From an uncultured Alphaproteobacteria bacterium (GTDB lineage: Bacteria; Pseudomonadota; Alphaproteobacteria; RF32; CAG-239), in contig CAKQMD010000005.1 in assembly GCA_934254925.1 (NCBI GenBank), positions 21,904 to 85,903 on the forward strand: a DNA stretch of 64,000 bases, written 5' to 3'. The notes under the pieces are model-generated. The model had not been told where the DNA came from and did not search any database. It was given only the letters and a program-made list of their open reading frames with translations. A program made the translations under genes and the position numbers. Positions 36,136-47,058 of the stretch are shown here, one piece after another. The number at the start of each line of letters is the position of its first letter. Positions within the stretch are counted from its first letter, which is position 1.

Positions 36136-36469
36136 CCTTGCCTTCGCAGCGGAAATAGAAATAGGAAGGCGTAAAAATTCGGCAGGCAAAAGCTTTTTGT
36201 CGCACGGGAACGGCATGCGTGCCGGTGTTTTGCCTGAGGCATTCCTCATCCGCCAGCTTTTTGACCTCTTGATAGTTGGTGGTGAAGATGTTGTAGCAGA
36301 CGGCGGGCTCTTTTGGGGTCGATTCTCCGACGTAAAGTTCTTCCGGCGTGGAAGCACCGGCATCGCGTCGCCGGTCGATAAACGGCTTGTAAAGCGAGCA
36401 GGCGTTAAGCAGCAGGCTTGCCAGTACGAGATTTAGCAACTTTGCTCTGGACAATTTAAAAAACTCCAC
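36083..36469 (-). CDS. Small lipoprotein of unknown function
   Basis: The 128-residue protein has a lipoprotein signal (KLLNLVLASLLLNAC, cysteine at about residue 24). The mature part carries three further cysteines (AVCYNIF, EECLRQ, FACRIF) and a basic stretch DRRRDAG. No family recognised. It is convergent with the HAD gene and overlaps it by 53 bp. Confidence 0.68.
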   Translation of the reverse strand: MEFFKLSRAKLLNLVLASLLLNACSLYKPFIDRRRDAGASTPEELYVGESTPKEPAVCYNIFTTNYQEVKKLADEECLRQNTGTHAVPVRQKAFACRIFTPSYFYFRCEGKVNPQMETLSLPVFPTSE

Positions 36470-36512
36470 TAAATATAAACCTTACCAGCTAATATAAACA
36501 AAGAAGAAAAAA

Positions 36513-37109
36513 ATGAAAGAAAATAAATACATTGGTGATGATAAATTTATAAAGATGCTTGAGCATTATGATTGTCCGACCCCGCTGGCGATTGTCAAAA
36601 TCCGTTTTGCCGGCGCCGTCTGCAGTCCTAATTTGGAACTGCGCCCGGCCGACGTCATCAGTTCCTTTTGGGACGAGGGAAAAGCGCCGCGGCTGGAAAC
36701 CAAGGAAGAAGCCGACTTGTTTTTCAAGTTTTTTATGGGCTTGTGGGACGAAGTTTTTGCTGCCGTCCGTCGCAATGACGTCAGGTTGTCGGCTTATGCC
36801 CGCTCGGCGGAACTCCCGGACGTCTGCGCCCTGCGCTATGCCGAGGTCGAATATGGTTTTCTTGAAGGCTTTTTCGGCGGCAAGGCAGATTTGAAAATTC
36901 CGGCTTTCCTCGGCGAAGTCTTAAATTCCCTGTCGGATTTGGCCAATGTTTATGACACTTTGGCGAAAAAACTTGACAATCCGGAAAATTCGGCCGAAGT
37001 TTTAAAATCTCTTTCTTCCACGGACAAACTGGTGGAAAAGGCCATTGCTTTCATTATCGAAAGCTCGGTTTTGCCAAGGATAGAGAGTTTACAAAGAACA
37101 GTTAACTGA
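36513..37109 (+). CDS. Soluble protein of unknown function
   Basis: The 198-residue, acidic, mostly helical protein has no signal peptide or TM. It has good codon structure and a ribosome site (GAAGAAAAAA region upstream is weak). Distinct segments are SFWDEGKAPRLETKEEADLF, YARSAELPDVCALRYAEVEY and a C-terminal helical part. It lies 27 bp before the nitroreductase gene, suggesting co-transcription. I do not recognise the family. Confidence 0.68.
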   Translation: MKENKYIGDDKFIKMLEHYDCPTPLAIVKIRFAGAVCSPNLELRPADVISSFWDEGKAPRLETKEEADLFFKFFMGLWDEVFAAVRRNDVRLSAYARSAELPDVCALRYAEVEYGFLEGFFGGKADLKIPAFLGEVLNSLSDLANVYDTLAKKLDNPENSAEVLKSLSSTDKLVEKAIAFIIESSVLPRIESLQRTVN

Positions 37110-37136
37110 GCGGATGTTTCCGCCGAGGAGAAAATT

Positions 37137-37676
37137 ATGGATTTGATGGAAGGTCTTTTGACCCGGCGTTCGGTTCGTCAATATGACGCCTCGAAAAAAA
37201 TCTCAAAACAAGATATTTTGGACATTATCAAAGCGGCGCAGTACGCCCCGACGGCTCACAACAAGCAGCCCTGGGAGTTCTTGGTGGTTGAGGATAAGGA
37301 AGTCCTTGCCAATTTGCGGCATATTCAGCGTTGGACGTCCTTTGCCAAAGACGCCGACAAGGTTATTTTCGTCTGCGGCAATGAAGACTTGTCCTTCAGC
37401 CGCCATAAGGAAAACGAGCAATGGAGCTTTATTGACGTCGACTGCGCCTTGGCCACCCAAAACCTGATGTTGGCGGCCTGGTCCAAAGGCATCGGTACCT
37501 GTTATTGCGGCGCCGCGCCGATGGAAAAGGTTGTTAACGACCTTAAGGAATACCTGCATCTGCCGGCAAATATCAGGCCTTTCGCCATCGTAACCCTGGG
37601 GTATCCGGCAGAAGCCCCAAAACAGCCGGACGACCGTTACAAACCGGAAAAAATCCACTGGGGAAAATGGGAATAA
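37137..37676 (+). CDS. Nitroreductase family protein (FMN-dependent)
   Basis: The 179-residue protein begins with the nitroreductase signature (LTRRSVRQYDASKKISK) and has AQYAPTAHNKQPWEFLVV for FMN binding. The later GIGTCYCGAAPMEKV segment is the usual second flavin site, and the C-terminus VTLGYPAEAPKQPDDRYKPE is typical. It acts as NAD(P)H oxidoreductase; the natural substrate is unknown. Confidence 0.92.
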   Translation: MDLMEGLLTRRSVRQYDASKKISKQDILDIIKAAQYAPTAHNKQPWEFLVVEDKEVLANLRHIQRWTSFAKDADKVIFVCGNEDLSFSRHKENEQWSFIDVDCALATQNLMLAAWSKGIGTCYCGAAPMEKVVNDLKEYLHLPANIRPFAIVTLGYPAEAPKQPDDRYKPEKIHWGKWE

Positions 37677-37725
37677 GCCTGGTGAAGCATCCTTGTTTAT
37701 AAGTGCGGGTAAACGTAAATTTAGC

Positions 37726-37753
37726 TTGAAAAAAATCCATTTGGTGCTACATT
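37726..37753 (+). promoter_or_regulatory. Sigma70-like promoter of gap
   Basis: TTGAAA (37726-37731) - N16 - TACATT (37748-37753), about 65 bp before the gap start. GTGCA/TGCAC inverted repeat (37779-37794 region) lies in the leader. Confidence 0.5.
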
Positions 37754-37815
37754 AGCAGCGATTTATTTAACAAACCCGGTGCAGATGTTGCACTGCTAAT
37801 TTAAGAAGGATGTAA

Positions 37816-38823
<1,008 letters not shown>

Positions 38824-38831
38824 ATTTAAAT

Positions 38832-38892
38832 CCCCGTCGGTTCGGGCGCTCCGGTTTATGACCGGCAGGCCTGCCGACGGGGTTCTTTTTTT
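38832..38892 (+). terminator. Hairpin with T run between gap and pgk
   Basis: CCCCGTCGG / CCGACGGGG form a 9-bp stem around a 33-nt loop, which can itself pair (CCGG / CCGG). The tail TTCTTTTTTT follows. It ends 14 bp before the pgk start, so it is either the gap terminator with pgk transcribed by read-through, or a stabilising 3' hairpin. Confidence 0.8.
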
Positions 38893-38906
38893 ACAAGGAA
38901 AAATCA

Positions 38907-40115
38907 ATGGAATATAAAACGATTAAAGATTTGGGCGATTTGAACGGCAAAGTTGTCATGCTGCGCGCGGACTTGAACGTGCCGATGGATGAAAATTTTC
39001 ATGTAACCAATACCGCCCGTATTGACCGGACGGTTCCGACCATTAAGGAACTGATGAACAAGGGTGCCAAAGTGGTGGTGGTTTCCCACTTCGGACGTCC
39101 GGAAGGCAAAGGTGACATGAAAAACTCCCTGTCGCATATCGTACCTGAGCTGCAAAAGGCGCTTGGCCATCATGTGACCTTTGTTGACGACTGCATCGGC
39201 CCGAAGGTGGAAGCTGCCGTCAAAGCCATGAAAAAAGATGAAGTGCTGTTGTTGGAAAATCTGCGCTTTTATAATGAAGAAAAGAAAGGCGACGAGGCTT
39301 TTGCCGCCGAGTTGGTAAAACCGGCCGACGTTTATGTGTCTGACGCTTTTTCAACCGCTCACCGCGCCCATGCCTCCATGGTTGCGGCGGTCAAACTCCG
39401 TCCTTCGGCCATGGGACTGTTGATGGAAGAAGAGGTGAACGCCCTCTCCAAAGGTTTGAACGATCCGAAACGTCCTCTGATGGCGATTGTCGGTGGTTCT
39501 AAGGTTTCAACTAAGCTGGATCTGTTGAACAATCTGGTAAAGAAGGTCGACAAACTGGTCATCTCGGGCGGCATGGCTCACACTTTTATGAAAGCCAGCG
39601 GCATTGATACGGTCAATGAAGCCAATTCTCTGGTCCAGATGGATATGATCGAAACCTCGAAAGAGATTATGAAAACGGCCAAAGAAAACAATTGTGAAAT
39701 TGTTTTGCCCTCTGATGTCGTCGTCTCCAAAGAGTTCAAAGCCGATGCCGAGCACAAGACTGTTGATCCGGAACATATTCCGTCTGAAGGCTGGATTTTG
39801 ATGGATGTCGGCGCCAAGACGATCGAAGCCGTCAACAAAAAGCTGGAGGAATGCAAAACGCTGGTTTGGAACGGTCCTCTGGGCGTTTTTGAGTTGAAGC
39901 CTTTTGATACCGCAACCAACAAAGTGGCCGAAAGGGCCGCCGTTCTGACGCAGGAAGGCCGGCTGATGACGGTTGCCGGCGGCGGAGACACGGTTTCCGC
40001 TTTGGAAAATGCCGGTGTGGCCAAGAAGTTTTCATACATTTCAACCGCCGGCGGTGCCTTCCTTGAATGGATGGAAGGAAAAGAACTTCCCGGCGTTGTG
40101 GTGTTGAAAAAATAA
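38907..40115 (+). CDS. pgk: Phosphoglycerate kinase
   Basis: Transfers phosphate from 1,3-bisphosphoglycerate to ADP. The 402-residue protein has VMLRADLNVPMDE near the N-terminus and SHFGRPEGK. The nucleotide-binding GGSKVSTKLDLL and the C-terminal TVAGGGDTVSALE are also present. A normal two-domain kinase. Ribosome site ACAAGGAAAAA. Confidence 0.97.
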   Translation: MEYKTIKDLGDLNGKVVMLRADLNVPMDENFHVTNTARIDRTVPTIKELMNKGAKVVVVSHFGRPEGKGDMKNSLSHIVPELQKALGHHVTFVDDCIGPKVEAAVKAMKKDEVLLLENLRFYNEEKKGDEAFAAELVKPADVYVSDAFSTAHRAHASMVAAVKLRPSAMGLLMEEEVNALSKGLNDPKRPLMAIVGGSKVSTKLDLLNNLVKKVDKLVISGGMAHTFMKASGIDTVNEANSLVQMDMIETSKEIMKTAKENNCEIVLPSDVVVSKEFKADAEHKTVDPEHIPSEGWILMDVGAKTIEAVNKKLEECKTLVWNGPLGVFELKPFDTATNKVAERAAVLTQEGRLMTVAGGGDTVSALENAGVAKKFSYISTAGGAFLEWMEGKELPGVVVLKK

Positions 40116-40121
40116 AACACG

Positions 40122-40155
40122 AAAAAAAGAGGCTTTGTAAAAAGCCTCTTTTTTT
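40122..40155 (+). terminator. Intrinsic terminator of pgk
   Basis: AAAGAGGCTTT / AAAGCCTCTTT stem with a 4-nt loop and a run of seven T. The A run before the stem makes it partly bidirectional. Confidence 0.93.
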
Positions 40156-40353
40156 ATGCCTCATGCTGAAAAGCGCGCTGTTTCCAAAACGTTAAAAACG
40201 GTTTTTGCCAAAATAAGAGGCTGAATAATGCAGATTTGGTCTAATCATTATTAAGCAAAATCGAATCGTTAGGGGATAAAATATCCAAAATTACAAATAA
40301 GACTTGATTTTTTAAATAATTGTGTCTAACCTTGACACAAGAAAAAGGAGCAT

Positions 40354-40800
40354 ATGATGGTAAATTTTACTTCTCAAGTGTTGGACAGCCGTTATGATGG
40401 CGATAATTGCTTGGAAATCGAACTTGGCAACGATTTACGTTGGATGAAACAAGTCAATGCGGACGGTCAGGTTGAGGAAAATCTGTTGTTGCAGGATGTT
40501 GACGGCGGGCAAAAAGCGGTCGACGTCCTGGGAGACGAACATTTCGACAAGGTTCGCAGTCAAGAAAATATGGTTGAGCTGTATTTTCAAGACAAATTGG
40601 TTTGCAGCTATCAACGCAATGGGAAAAATCAGCTTTTCCGGCGCCGGGAGCCGCATGAGACGACGCCGCAAAACGGAAACGGCGGTTTGGTCCGCTGGCA
40701 AAAGGTGGCCGCCGAAAACCAAGGGGAAAAGACTCCTAAGCAAAGAAGCGGCGCTCAAAGTCTGAACCGAGCTTTTCGTGATGGTGCCTATTATCGCTAA
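40354..40800 (+). CDS. Small soluble protein of unknown function
   Basis: The 148-residue protein has no signal or TM. The N-terminal roughly 90 residues are beta-rich and acidic. The remaining part is basic and polar (RRREPHETTPQNGNGG, then KTPKQRSGAQSLNRAFRDG). Start ATG at 40354 follows AAGGAG with good spacing. The gap of 238 bp upstream contains the pgk terminator. I do not recognise the family. Confidence 0.65.
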   Translation: MMVNFTSQVLDSRYDGDNCLEIELGNDLRWMKQVNADGQVEENLLLQDVDGGQKAVDVLGDEHFDKVRSQENMVELYFQDKLVCSYQRNGKNQLFRRREPHETTPQNGNGGLVRWQKVAAENQGEKTPKQRSGAQSLNRAFRDGAYYR

Positions 40801-40826
40801 GCCAAAACAATTTTTACAATATGATG

Positions 40827-40871
40827 AAAAAGCAGCTTTTCTTGACAAAAAAGTTGCTTTTTTTCTAAAAT
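40827..40871 (+). promoter_or_regulatory. Overlapping terminator and promoter between two unknown genes
   Basis: A 14-bp stem (AAAAAGCAGCTTTT / AAAAGTTGCTTTTT, 40827-40840 and 40849-40862) ends in a T run, terminating the upstream gene. Its loop contains TTGACA (40842-40847), which with TAAAAT (40866-40871, N18) gives a promoter for the gene at 40916. Terminator and promoter therefore share bases. Confidence 0.65.
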
Positions 40872-40915
40872 ATGCTATGATAAAGCCATAAAAGACAAAG
40901 CGGAGGATGCGTTAA

Positions 40916-42874
40916 ATGGCAGAAAAATTCAAATTACACGACAGCGTCGTCTCCAGTCAGGAGGAATTTGAAGAGGCTTTTGAGACAAAAGGCGCTTTCT
41001 ATGACAATACCGAATTGCGTCAGTTTTATGAAACTGACAGGGTAGGTTTGTCTATTCTGCTCCGAAGCAATCCTGACAATATTGAAACTGAAATTGAGAA
41101 AAAAATTGATAGAAATTTGTCAGCCTCCGAACGCGATCAAAGAAAAAACGAACTGCTTGGAAGGTTTACGAAACATAAAGAACAGTTAGATGCCCTAAAA
41201 CAGGAATGGGAAAAAGCTAAAGAATCGCAGAAATATTTAAAAGATTTTTTGTCGGAAGCGTTCAAAGTCCCGGGAATGTGGTCAGAAAATGCGGAGATGA
41301 AAGATCTGAAAAAGAGTGATCCTGAAGGGTTGAAGCTTTATTATGACCTGCTGAGAAACTATTATGCGGAACCTCCGCAAAGTGGCGAAAATCAGGTTGA
41401 ATTTAAAGCGTCCGCCTCGCAAGACGGAAAAACGGAGATCAATGTTACGTTGCCGGATCCCGCAGGATTTGCTTTTGAAATCAAAGACGGAAAAGTACAC
41501 GTCACGGACAATCTAAATGCCGAACAGATAAAAGCGTTACAACATTTGTTCTGGAAACTGGGCGTGGAAAATTACGCTTTTGCCGATCCCCAATTGGCGG
41601 AAAAGTATAACCGAGCGGCAGAAGAAAGCAATGAGGAACTCTGGGAACATCATAATAATATTGCTGATAGTGATTCGGTAGTCGCAGATCTGAAAAAATT
41701 CAGAGATGATGTAAAAAATAACGCAATACTTATTCTGAAAAAGAAAGAGGGCAAGACCTTTTTTGCCGAAAAAAAGGACGGCGGTTATGCTTTCCGCTAT
41801 TATAAAGGCGAATATGATTATCTGGACGACGGTAAGGGAAAAGATGGACGTCATAAAGCGACCTATATGTATGAAATCCGCGCCAGGGTCAACAAAGCCG
41901 GAAAATTGGGAATCACTTATTATACGCCGGTCGGTGGAGAAATTGACGACGACGGCGCCAAAGCCATTGCCGGCGCGTTAAAAGGCCAAGGGTATAAAAG
42001 CGTCGTTTTGGATAAAAAAACGCTGAGCGGTGCGGCAAGAGGTATGTTTCGCAAAGCCTGCGCCAAATATCTGATTGTGCCTGACGGCATTAACTTTTCC
42101 CGAAAAGATGTGACGGAAATGTTGGAGATTGCTCAAAAAGAGAATTCCTCCGAGGAGGAGATCCGCGATTTCAAACGTCGTTTGGCTGCCCAATTAAGAA
42201 AACAGCAAAAAGGCAAAGCATATGACGACGGTCTGGAAAAACATATCAGAGAAAGTGAAGGCTATGCCAATTACAGTCTGTTCAATGATGCCATAACCGA
42301 CGATATTTTCAAGGATATTGCCAATAAAATTACAAAAACAGAGAGGGAACCCCGGGGCGCGGAAGAAGTCTTGGCTGCCTATAAAGGCGTCGAGGCCTTA
42401 TGGAGAATTTTCGATAAGAATAAAGAGCTTTCCATGAAAGAGTTTTTGGCCTCTGATGCTTTGACCAAAACGCAAAAGGAAAGATTCTGCCAGATTATGT
42501 TGCAAACGCCGCCGGCAGCGGATCATAAGCTTACGCCGCAGACGCGGTTATATGACTTGCATGGCCGAGAATTGATTGCATTGTATAAAGCTTTGCTGCC
42601 GGATCAATTGAAACCGGCGCAGGAGCAACTGAAAAATGTGCTGGCTTCAAAGCACCCGAACGAAAGTGACACGACAATCGCGCTCCGTTGCATCAATGAT
42701 GAGAAAGGGGCTCTGGAGGAATCCATCGGAACGCATTTGGAAGAGCGGGGCATTAAGGGCTTTCGTTTGCCGCGGCCGCGCGTTTCAAATTATGATCCCC
42801 GCAACTCGTCCAGACTCAATCAAATGTTCCAACAAGAAATGCTCAGAAGGAGAAATTCTGCTGGTTATCCCTGA
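40916..42874 (+). CDS. Large soluble protein of unknown function (652 residues)
   Basis: Charged, without signal peptide or TM. Residues 1-130 are helical and rich in E/K (EEFEEAFETKGAF; DRNLSASERDQRKNELLGRF). A middle beta-rich part (about 160-220; EINVTLPDPAGFAFEIKDGKVHV) is followed by KALQHLFWKLGVENYAFADP, and later KADYLIVPDG-like text (here KYLIVPDGINF). The C-terminal half is helical. LWKLGVE-type text recalls DNA/RNA processing helices but no catalytic motif is clear. Its stop overlaps the convergent histidine kinase by 10 bp. I cannot assign a family. Confidence 0.72.
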   Translation: MAEKFKLHDSVVSSQEEFEEAFETKGAFYDNTELRQFYETDRVGLSILLRSNPDNIETEIEKKIDRNLSASERDQRKNELLGRFTKHKEQLDALKQEWEKAKESQKYLKDFLSEAFKVPGMWSENAEMKDLKKSDPEGLKLYYDLLRNYYAEPPQSGENQVEFKASASQDGKTEINVTLPDPAGFAFEIKDGKVHVTDNLNAEQIKALQHLFWKLGVENYAFADPQLAEKYNRAAEESNEELWEHHNNIADSDSVVADLKKFRDDVKNNAILILKKKEGKTFFAEKKDGGYAFRYYKGEYDYLDDGKGKDGRHKATYMYEIRARVNKAGKLGITYYTPVGGEIDDDGAKAIAGALKGQGYKSVVLDKKTLSGAARGMFRKACAKYLIVPDGINFSRKDVTEMLEIAQKENSSEEEIRDFKRRLAAQLRKQQKGKAYDDGLEKHIRESEGYANYSLFNDAITDDIFKDIANKITKTEREPRGAEEVLAAYKGVEALWRIFDKNKELSMKEFLASDALTKTQKERFCQIMLQTPPAADHKLTPQTRLYDLHGRELIALYKALLPDQLKPAQEQLKNVLASKHPNESDTTIALRCINDEKGALEESIGTHLEERGIKGFRLPRPRVSNYDPRNSSRLNQMFQQEMLRRRNSAGYP

Positions 42875-44289
42875 TCAAGCGGCAGGTAGATCGTAAACGT
42901 CGTCCCGTTATAGACAGTTGAGGTGACGGTCAGGTTACCGTGATGCCGCAGAACAATCTGCTTGGCAATGGAGAGGCCCAACCCCGTTCCCTTGATGTGA
43001 AGATCCTTATGCTCCTGCAGGCGAAAGAAACGTTCGGTCAGACGTGCCAGGTTTTCCGGGCTGATTTTGGCGCCTTTGTTGTTAACGGCGACGGCTACGG
43101 CGGCGCCGCGAGCGGTTTTGAAGCTTTTTGAGGCGGGGATTTTCTCTGCCCGGCTGAGGCGAATGGTAACGTCGCTGTTGGATAAGCCGTATTTCAAGGC
43201 GTTGTCGGTCAGGTTTTGTAACACTTGTTTGATTTGGCCGTGATCGGCGACGATTTCCGGCAGGCCTTCCTCTTGTTCGATACGAATGTTGATTTGCCTT
43301 TCCTGCGCTTTCAAAGACAAGGCTTGGGCGACTTCTTCCGCCACGTCGCCGAGGTCGACTTTTTCATCCGGACGGGTATCCTGATTCATCTCAATACGGG
43401 ACAAAGACAGCAAATTTTCAATCAGGTTGGACATATATTCGGCTTGTTCGGCCATAATCTTCAAAAAATTGTCACGGGCGTCTTCGTCGTCGCGGGCGGT
43501 GGTCTGCAGAGTTTCGATGAAGCCGGAAAGGATCGACAGCGGCGTCCGCAGCTCATGTGAAGCGTTAGCCACGAAATCCGACTGCATTTTTTCGATTTTC
43601 AGGGATTTGGTCAAGTCATAAAGAGAGATAACGGCAACAGCCCGCCCCTTCGACAGCCATGGCAGCTGTTTGATATGAGCGTAAAGCTTTTGCGGCGTCG
43701 GTTTTTTGACGTAAAAAATCAGGTTTTCGGATTTGCTTTCTTTTTTTAACACTCGGGCGACGGCGTTGATGAAGTTGTTTGACATAAAAACCTTGTCAAT
43801 GTTTTTATCAGTGATGTTTTTGCCCAAGACATTACGCGCCGCCAGATTAGCGCCCAAAATGTTTCCCGCGCGGTCAATCATCATGATCGGGTCGGGCAGG
43901 GAGTCGAGCACCGCGGTGTCGGAAATGGTCTGCGCTTCCAGCATATCGGTTTTGTGCGCCCAAAAACGGTGCATGGCATTGACAGCGTTGACGATTTCCC
44001 GAGCATCCGCTTCAGAAAGCGTCATCTTTTTCTCGTCAAAATTTTCGCCTTCCGCCAGAGTGGCGATATAGCGTTTGATCTGTTGCAGTTCCAGCGTCAG
44101 CGGAAACAGCAGGACGATGTTGAATAAAACTACGCAGGCCAGGGAAATGATTGCCAAAGTCGGGGAAATCAACCGCAACAAAGCCAGGATGAGAAAGACC
44201 ATCGCCGTGGGAAAAGACAAGAGCAAAACCTTTTCTCCCAGCTGCGTATTCTTTTCAATTCCGAGAATTTTGCGTAAACGTTCGAACAT
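42865..44289 (-). CDS. PhoR-type sensor histidine kinase
   Basis: The 474-residue inner-membrane kinase has two close TM segments (about 20-60). A PAS domain follows (about 120-210; DSLPDPIMMIDRAGNILGAN), then HisKA with the phospho-histidine in FVANASHELRTPLSILSG. The HATPase_c has N box LTDNALKYGL and G box GTGLGLSIAKQIV. Short periplasmic loop and the PAS layout match PhoR. No phoB-like regulator is adjacent. I start at 44289, where AAGGTGGG precedes; an upstream extension is possible but unlikely. It is divergent from mutS. Confidence 0.9.
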   Translation of the reverse strand: MFERLRKILGIEKNTQLGEKVLLLSFPTAMVFLILALLRLISPTLAIISLACVVLFNIVLLFPLTLELQQIKRYIATLAEGENFDEKKMTLSEADAREIVNAVNAMHRFWAHKTDMLEAQTISDTAVLDSLPDPIMMIDRAGNILGANLAARNVLGKNITDKNIDKVFMSNNFINAVARVLKKESKSENLIFYVKKPTPQKLYAHIKQLPWLSKGRAVAVISLYDLTKSLKIEKMQSDFVANASHELRTPLSILSGFIETLQTTARDDEDARDNFLKIMAEQAEYMSNLIENLLSLSRIEMNQDTRPDEKVDLGDVAEEVAQALSLKAQERQINIRIEQEEGLPEIVADHGQIKQVLQNLTDNALKYGLSNSDVTIRLSRAEKIPASKSFKTARGAAVAVAVNNKGAKISPENLARLTERFFRLQEHKDLHIKGTGLGLSIAKQIVLRHHGNLTVTSTVYNGTTFTIYLPLDQG

Positions 44290-44376
44290 TTGTCCCACCT
44301 TGAAGAAAAGTGCTGGAAATCTGATTACAACTATATTAATATGAAACAAGTTTAAATAGACTTAATATTTTAGAAA

Positions 44377-47058
44377 ATGACTGAATATACCAATTTGACG
44401 CCGATGATGAGCCAATATATGGAAATTAAAAAGGCTCACAGTGACTATCTCTTGTTTTATCGAATGGGAGATTTCTATGAATTGTTTTTGGACGATGCCG
44501 TTGTCGCCTCAAAAGCGCTGGACATTGCTCTGACCAAACGCGGCAAACTGGGGGAAGAAGACATCCCCATGTGCGGTGTTCCTTTTCATGCTTATGAAAG
44601 CTATCTTGCCAAGTTGATACGCCAGGGGTTTAAGGTGGCGATCTGTGAGCAGATGGAAGACCCGCAGGAAGCCAAAAAACGCGGTGCAAAATCCGTAGTC
44701 AAACGTGAAGTTATTCGCCTGGTAACCGCCGGTACTTTGACGGAAGACAATCTTTTGGACTCCAAACGCAACAATTTTATCCTCGGCGTTTCTCGCAGCG
44801 GCGATGATCTCGGCGCCGCCTGGCTTGACGTCTCTACCGGAGATTTCTTTACCCAGGTTTTGAGCCTGAAAAATGCCCGCGAACCGGTTGTGTTGGCAAC
44901 GCTGCTGTCTCGGCTGAACCCTGTGGAAATCGTTGTCTCGGACCATTATATTCAAAATGCCCCGATCTTTGAGTTGTTGCGCGAATACCGTGAACAATTG
45001 ACCGTTTTGCCCCAGGCACGTTTTTCTTTTGACAACGCCCGCAAACGCCTGGAAAGCCTCTTTAAGGTCGAAACCCTGGAAGCCTTCGGCAGCTTCAGCC
45101 GACAGGAAGTGACTGCCGCCGGTGTTTTGCTGGATTATATTGAAAACACCCAAAAGGGAAAATTCCCCCGTATAGAAAAGCCGCTGCGCGTTTCCGAAAA
45201 CCAAATCATGGAAATCGACGGTGCCACCCGCCGCAGCCTGGAATTGTTAGATTCTTTGACCGGAGACAAAAACGCTTCCCTGCTCGGCGTCATTGACCGG
45301 ACGGTAACCGGAGGCGGCGGCCGCATTCTAAGTTACCGGATTGCCAATCCTTTGAAGGATATATATGAAATAAACGAACGGTTGGATGTTGTCGAGTTTT
45401 TTATCAATAATCCTGAAATCAGGCGGGAGTTTCGTGAAGTCTTAAAAACCAGTCCCGATATTGAGCGCGCCGTTTCCCGGTTGAGCGTCGGCCGGGGCGG
45501 CCCGAGAGATCTTGATAATATTCGCCGAGCGTTGGAACTGGTGCCGCAGATCAAAAACCTGTTGTTGAGCAATTATTCTCGGGAAGCCCTCGTCAAAGAA
45601 CTGCCCCATGCGGTGGAAAACCTCTGCGGTCGCCTGGGACAACATTCCAACCTGGTTGACAATCTCAAAAACGCTTTGAACGACGAGTTGCCGCTTTTGG
45701 CCCGTGACGGCGGTTTTGTTCGTAACGGCTACTATCCGCCGCTTGACGAGATAAAAAACCTGAAAGAGGATTCTCATCGGTTGATTGCCGATCTGCAGGC
45801 GCGTTACATTGAGCAGACCAAAATCAACAACCTCAAAATCAAATACAATAACGTCATTGGTTATTTTGTGGAGATTCCGAGCAAGTTTGTCGCCGATATT
45901 TTGGAGAACAACAAGGAATTCATTCACCGCCAGTCGGTTTTGAACGCCTCGCGTTTCACCACGACGGAACTTTCTGAATTGGAGAGCAAGATTCGCGGTG
46001 CGGCGGAACGCGCTTTGGCAATGGAACTCGAGATTTTCAACAATTTGTGTACGGAGGTTAACATTGCTTCGGATGACATTTCCCGCACGGCCAAAGCCAT
46101 GGCCGAGTTGGACGTCGGTGCCGCTTTGGCCGATCTTGCTGCCGAAAAAAATTATTGCCGGCCGCTGATTGACGATTCCCTGAGCTTTGAGGTCAAAAAC
46201 GGGCGTCATCCCGTAGTGGAACATGCGCTGATCCGCGCCAACAGCGGCGCCTTTGTCGGCAACGACTGCTGCCTTAATGACGAAAATGGCCGTCTGTGGC
46301 TGATAACCGGTCCCAATATGGCCGGTAAGTCCACTTTCCTGCGGCAAAATGCCATCATTGCCATTATGGCGCAAATGGGCTCTTTTGTTCCTTGCGACAG
46401 CGCCCATATCGGCGTCGTCAACAAGATTTTCTCTCGCGTCGGTGCCTCGGACGACCTGGCGCGCGGCCGCTCCACGTTTATGGTAGAGATGGTCGAAACC
46501 GCCAGTATCTTAAATCAGGCAGATGAACGTTCTTTTGTAATTTTAGACGAAATCGGACGCGGAACCGCCACTTTTGACGGTTTGTCGATTGCTTGGGCGG
46601 TGGTGGAGCATCTTCATGAATTAAACAAATGCCGAGCTTTGTTTGCCACTCACTATCATGAGCTGACGGCGCTGACGTCCCGCCTGCCGCAGATGAGTCT
46701 GCATTGTATGAAGATTAAGGAGTTTAACGGCGAGGTGATTTTTCTGCATGAAGTTGTCAGCGGAGCGGCAGACCGCAGCTACGGCATTCATGTGGCCAAA
46801 CTGGCGGGGCTTCCTCTTAAAGCTGTCAAAAGGGCGGAACAAGTGCTGGAAAATCTGGAAAACAGCAATAAAAACAAAAACTTGAAGAATCTGGCCGATG
46901 ACCTTCCCCTGTTTGCCAATTTGCAGGTGAAGGAAGAAGCGGCGGCACAATCGCCGGTTATCGAGGCTTTGGAGGAAATGAACCCCGATGAACTCACGCC
47001 GCGGGAAGCCTTGGAAAAACTCTATGCCCTCAAGGCGCAATTGCGTGATTTGCACTAA
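44377..47058 (+). CDS. mutS: DNA mismatch repair protein MutS
   Basis: Recognises mismatches and starts repair. The 893-residue protein has the N-terminal mismatch-binding motif [13 protein letters not shown] ... [15 protein letters not shown] with the wedge Phe in the GDFYE string. Walker A is [13 protein letters not shown] and Walker B is [21 protein letters not shown]. The C-terminus has the helical tail with [21 protein letters not shown]. Start ATG at 44377 is 88 bp from the divergent kinase gene. It overlaps the convergent flagellin gene by 4 bp. Confidence 0.97.
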   Translation: MTEYTNLTPMMSQYMEIKKAHSDYLLFYRMGDFYELFLDDAVVASKALDIALTKRGKLGEEDIPMCGVPFHAYESYLAKLIRQGFKVAICEQMEDPQEAKKRGAKSVVKREVIRLVTAGTLTEDNLLDSKRNNFILGVSRSGDDLGAAWLDVSTGDFFTQVLSLKNAREPVVLATLLSRLNPVEIVVSDHYIQNAPIFELLREYREQLTVLPQARFSFDNARKRLESLFKVETLEAFGSFSRQEVTAAGVLLDYIENTQKGKFPRIEKPLRVSENQIMEIDGATRRSLELLDSLTGDKNASLLGVIDRTVTGGGGRILSYRIANPLKDIYEINERLDVVEFFINNPEIRREFREVLKTSPDIERAVSRLSVGRGGPRDLDNIRRALELVPQIKNLLLSNYSREALVKELPHAVENLCGRLGQHSNLVDNLKNALNDELPLLARDGGFVRNGYYPPLDEIKNLKEDSHRLIADLQARYIEQTKINNLKIKYNNVIGYFVEIPSKFVADILENNKEFIHRQSVLNASRFTTTELSELESKIRGAAERALAMELEIFNNLCTEVNIASDDISRTAKAMAELDVGAALADLAAEKNYCRPLIDDSLSFEVKNGRHPVVEHALIRANSGAFVGNDCCLNDENGRLWLITGPNMAGKSTFLRQNAIIAIMAQMGSFVPCDSAHIGVVNKIFSRVGASDDLARGRSTFMVEMVETASILNQADERSFVILDEIGRGTATFDGLSIAWAVVEHLHELNKCRALFATHYHELTALTSRLPQMSLHCMKIKEFNGEVIFLHEVVSGAADRSYGIHVAKLAGLPLKAVKRAEQVLENLENSNKNKNLKNLADDLPLFANLQVKEEAAAQSPVIEALEEMNPDELTPREALEKLYALKAQLRDLH

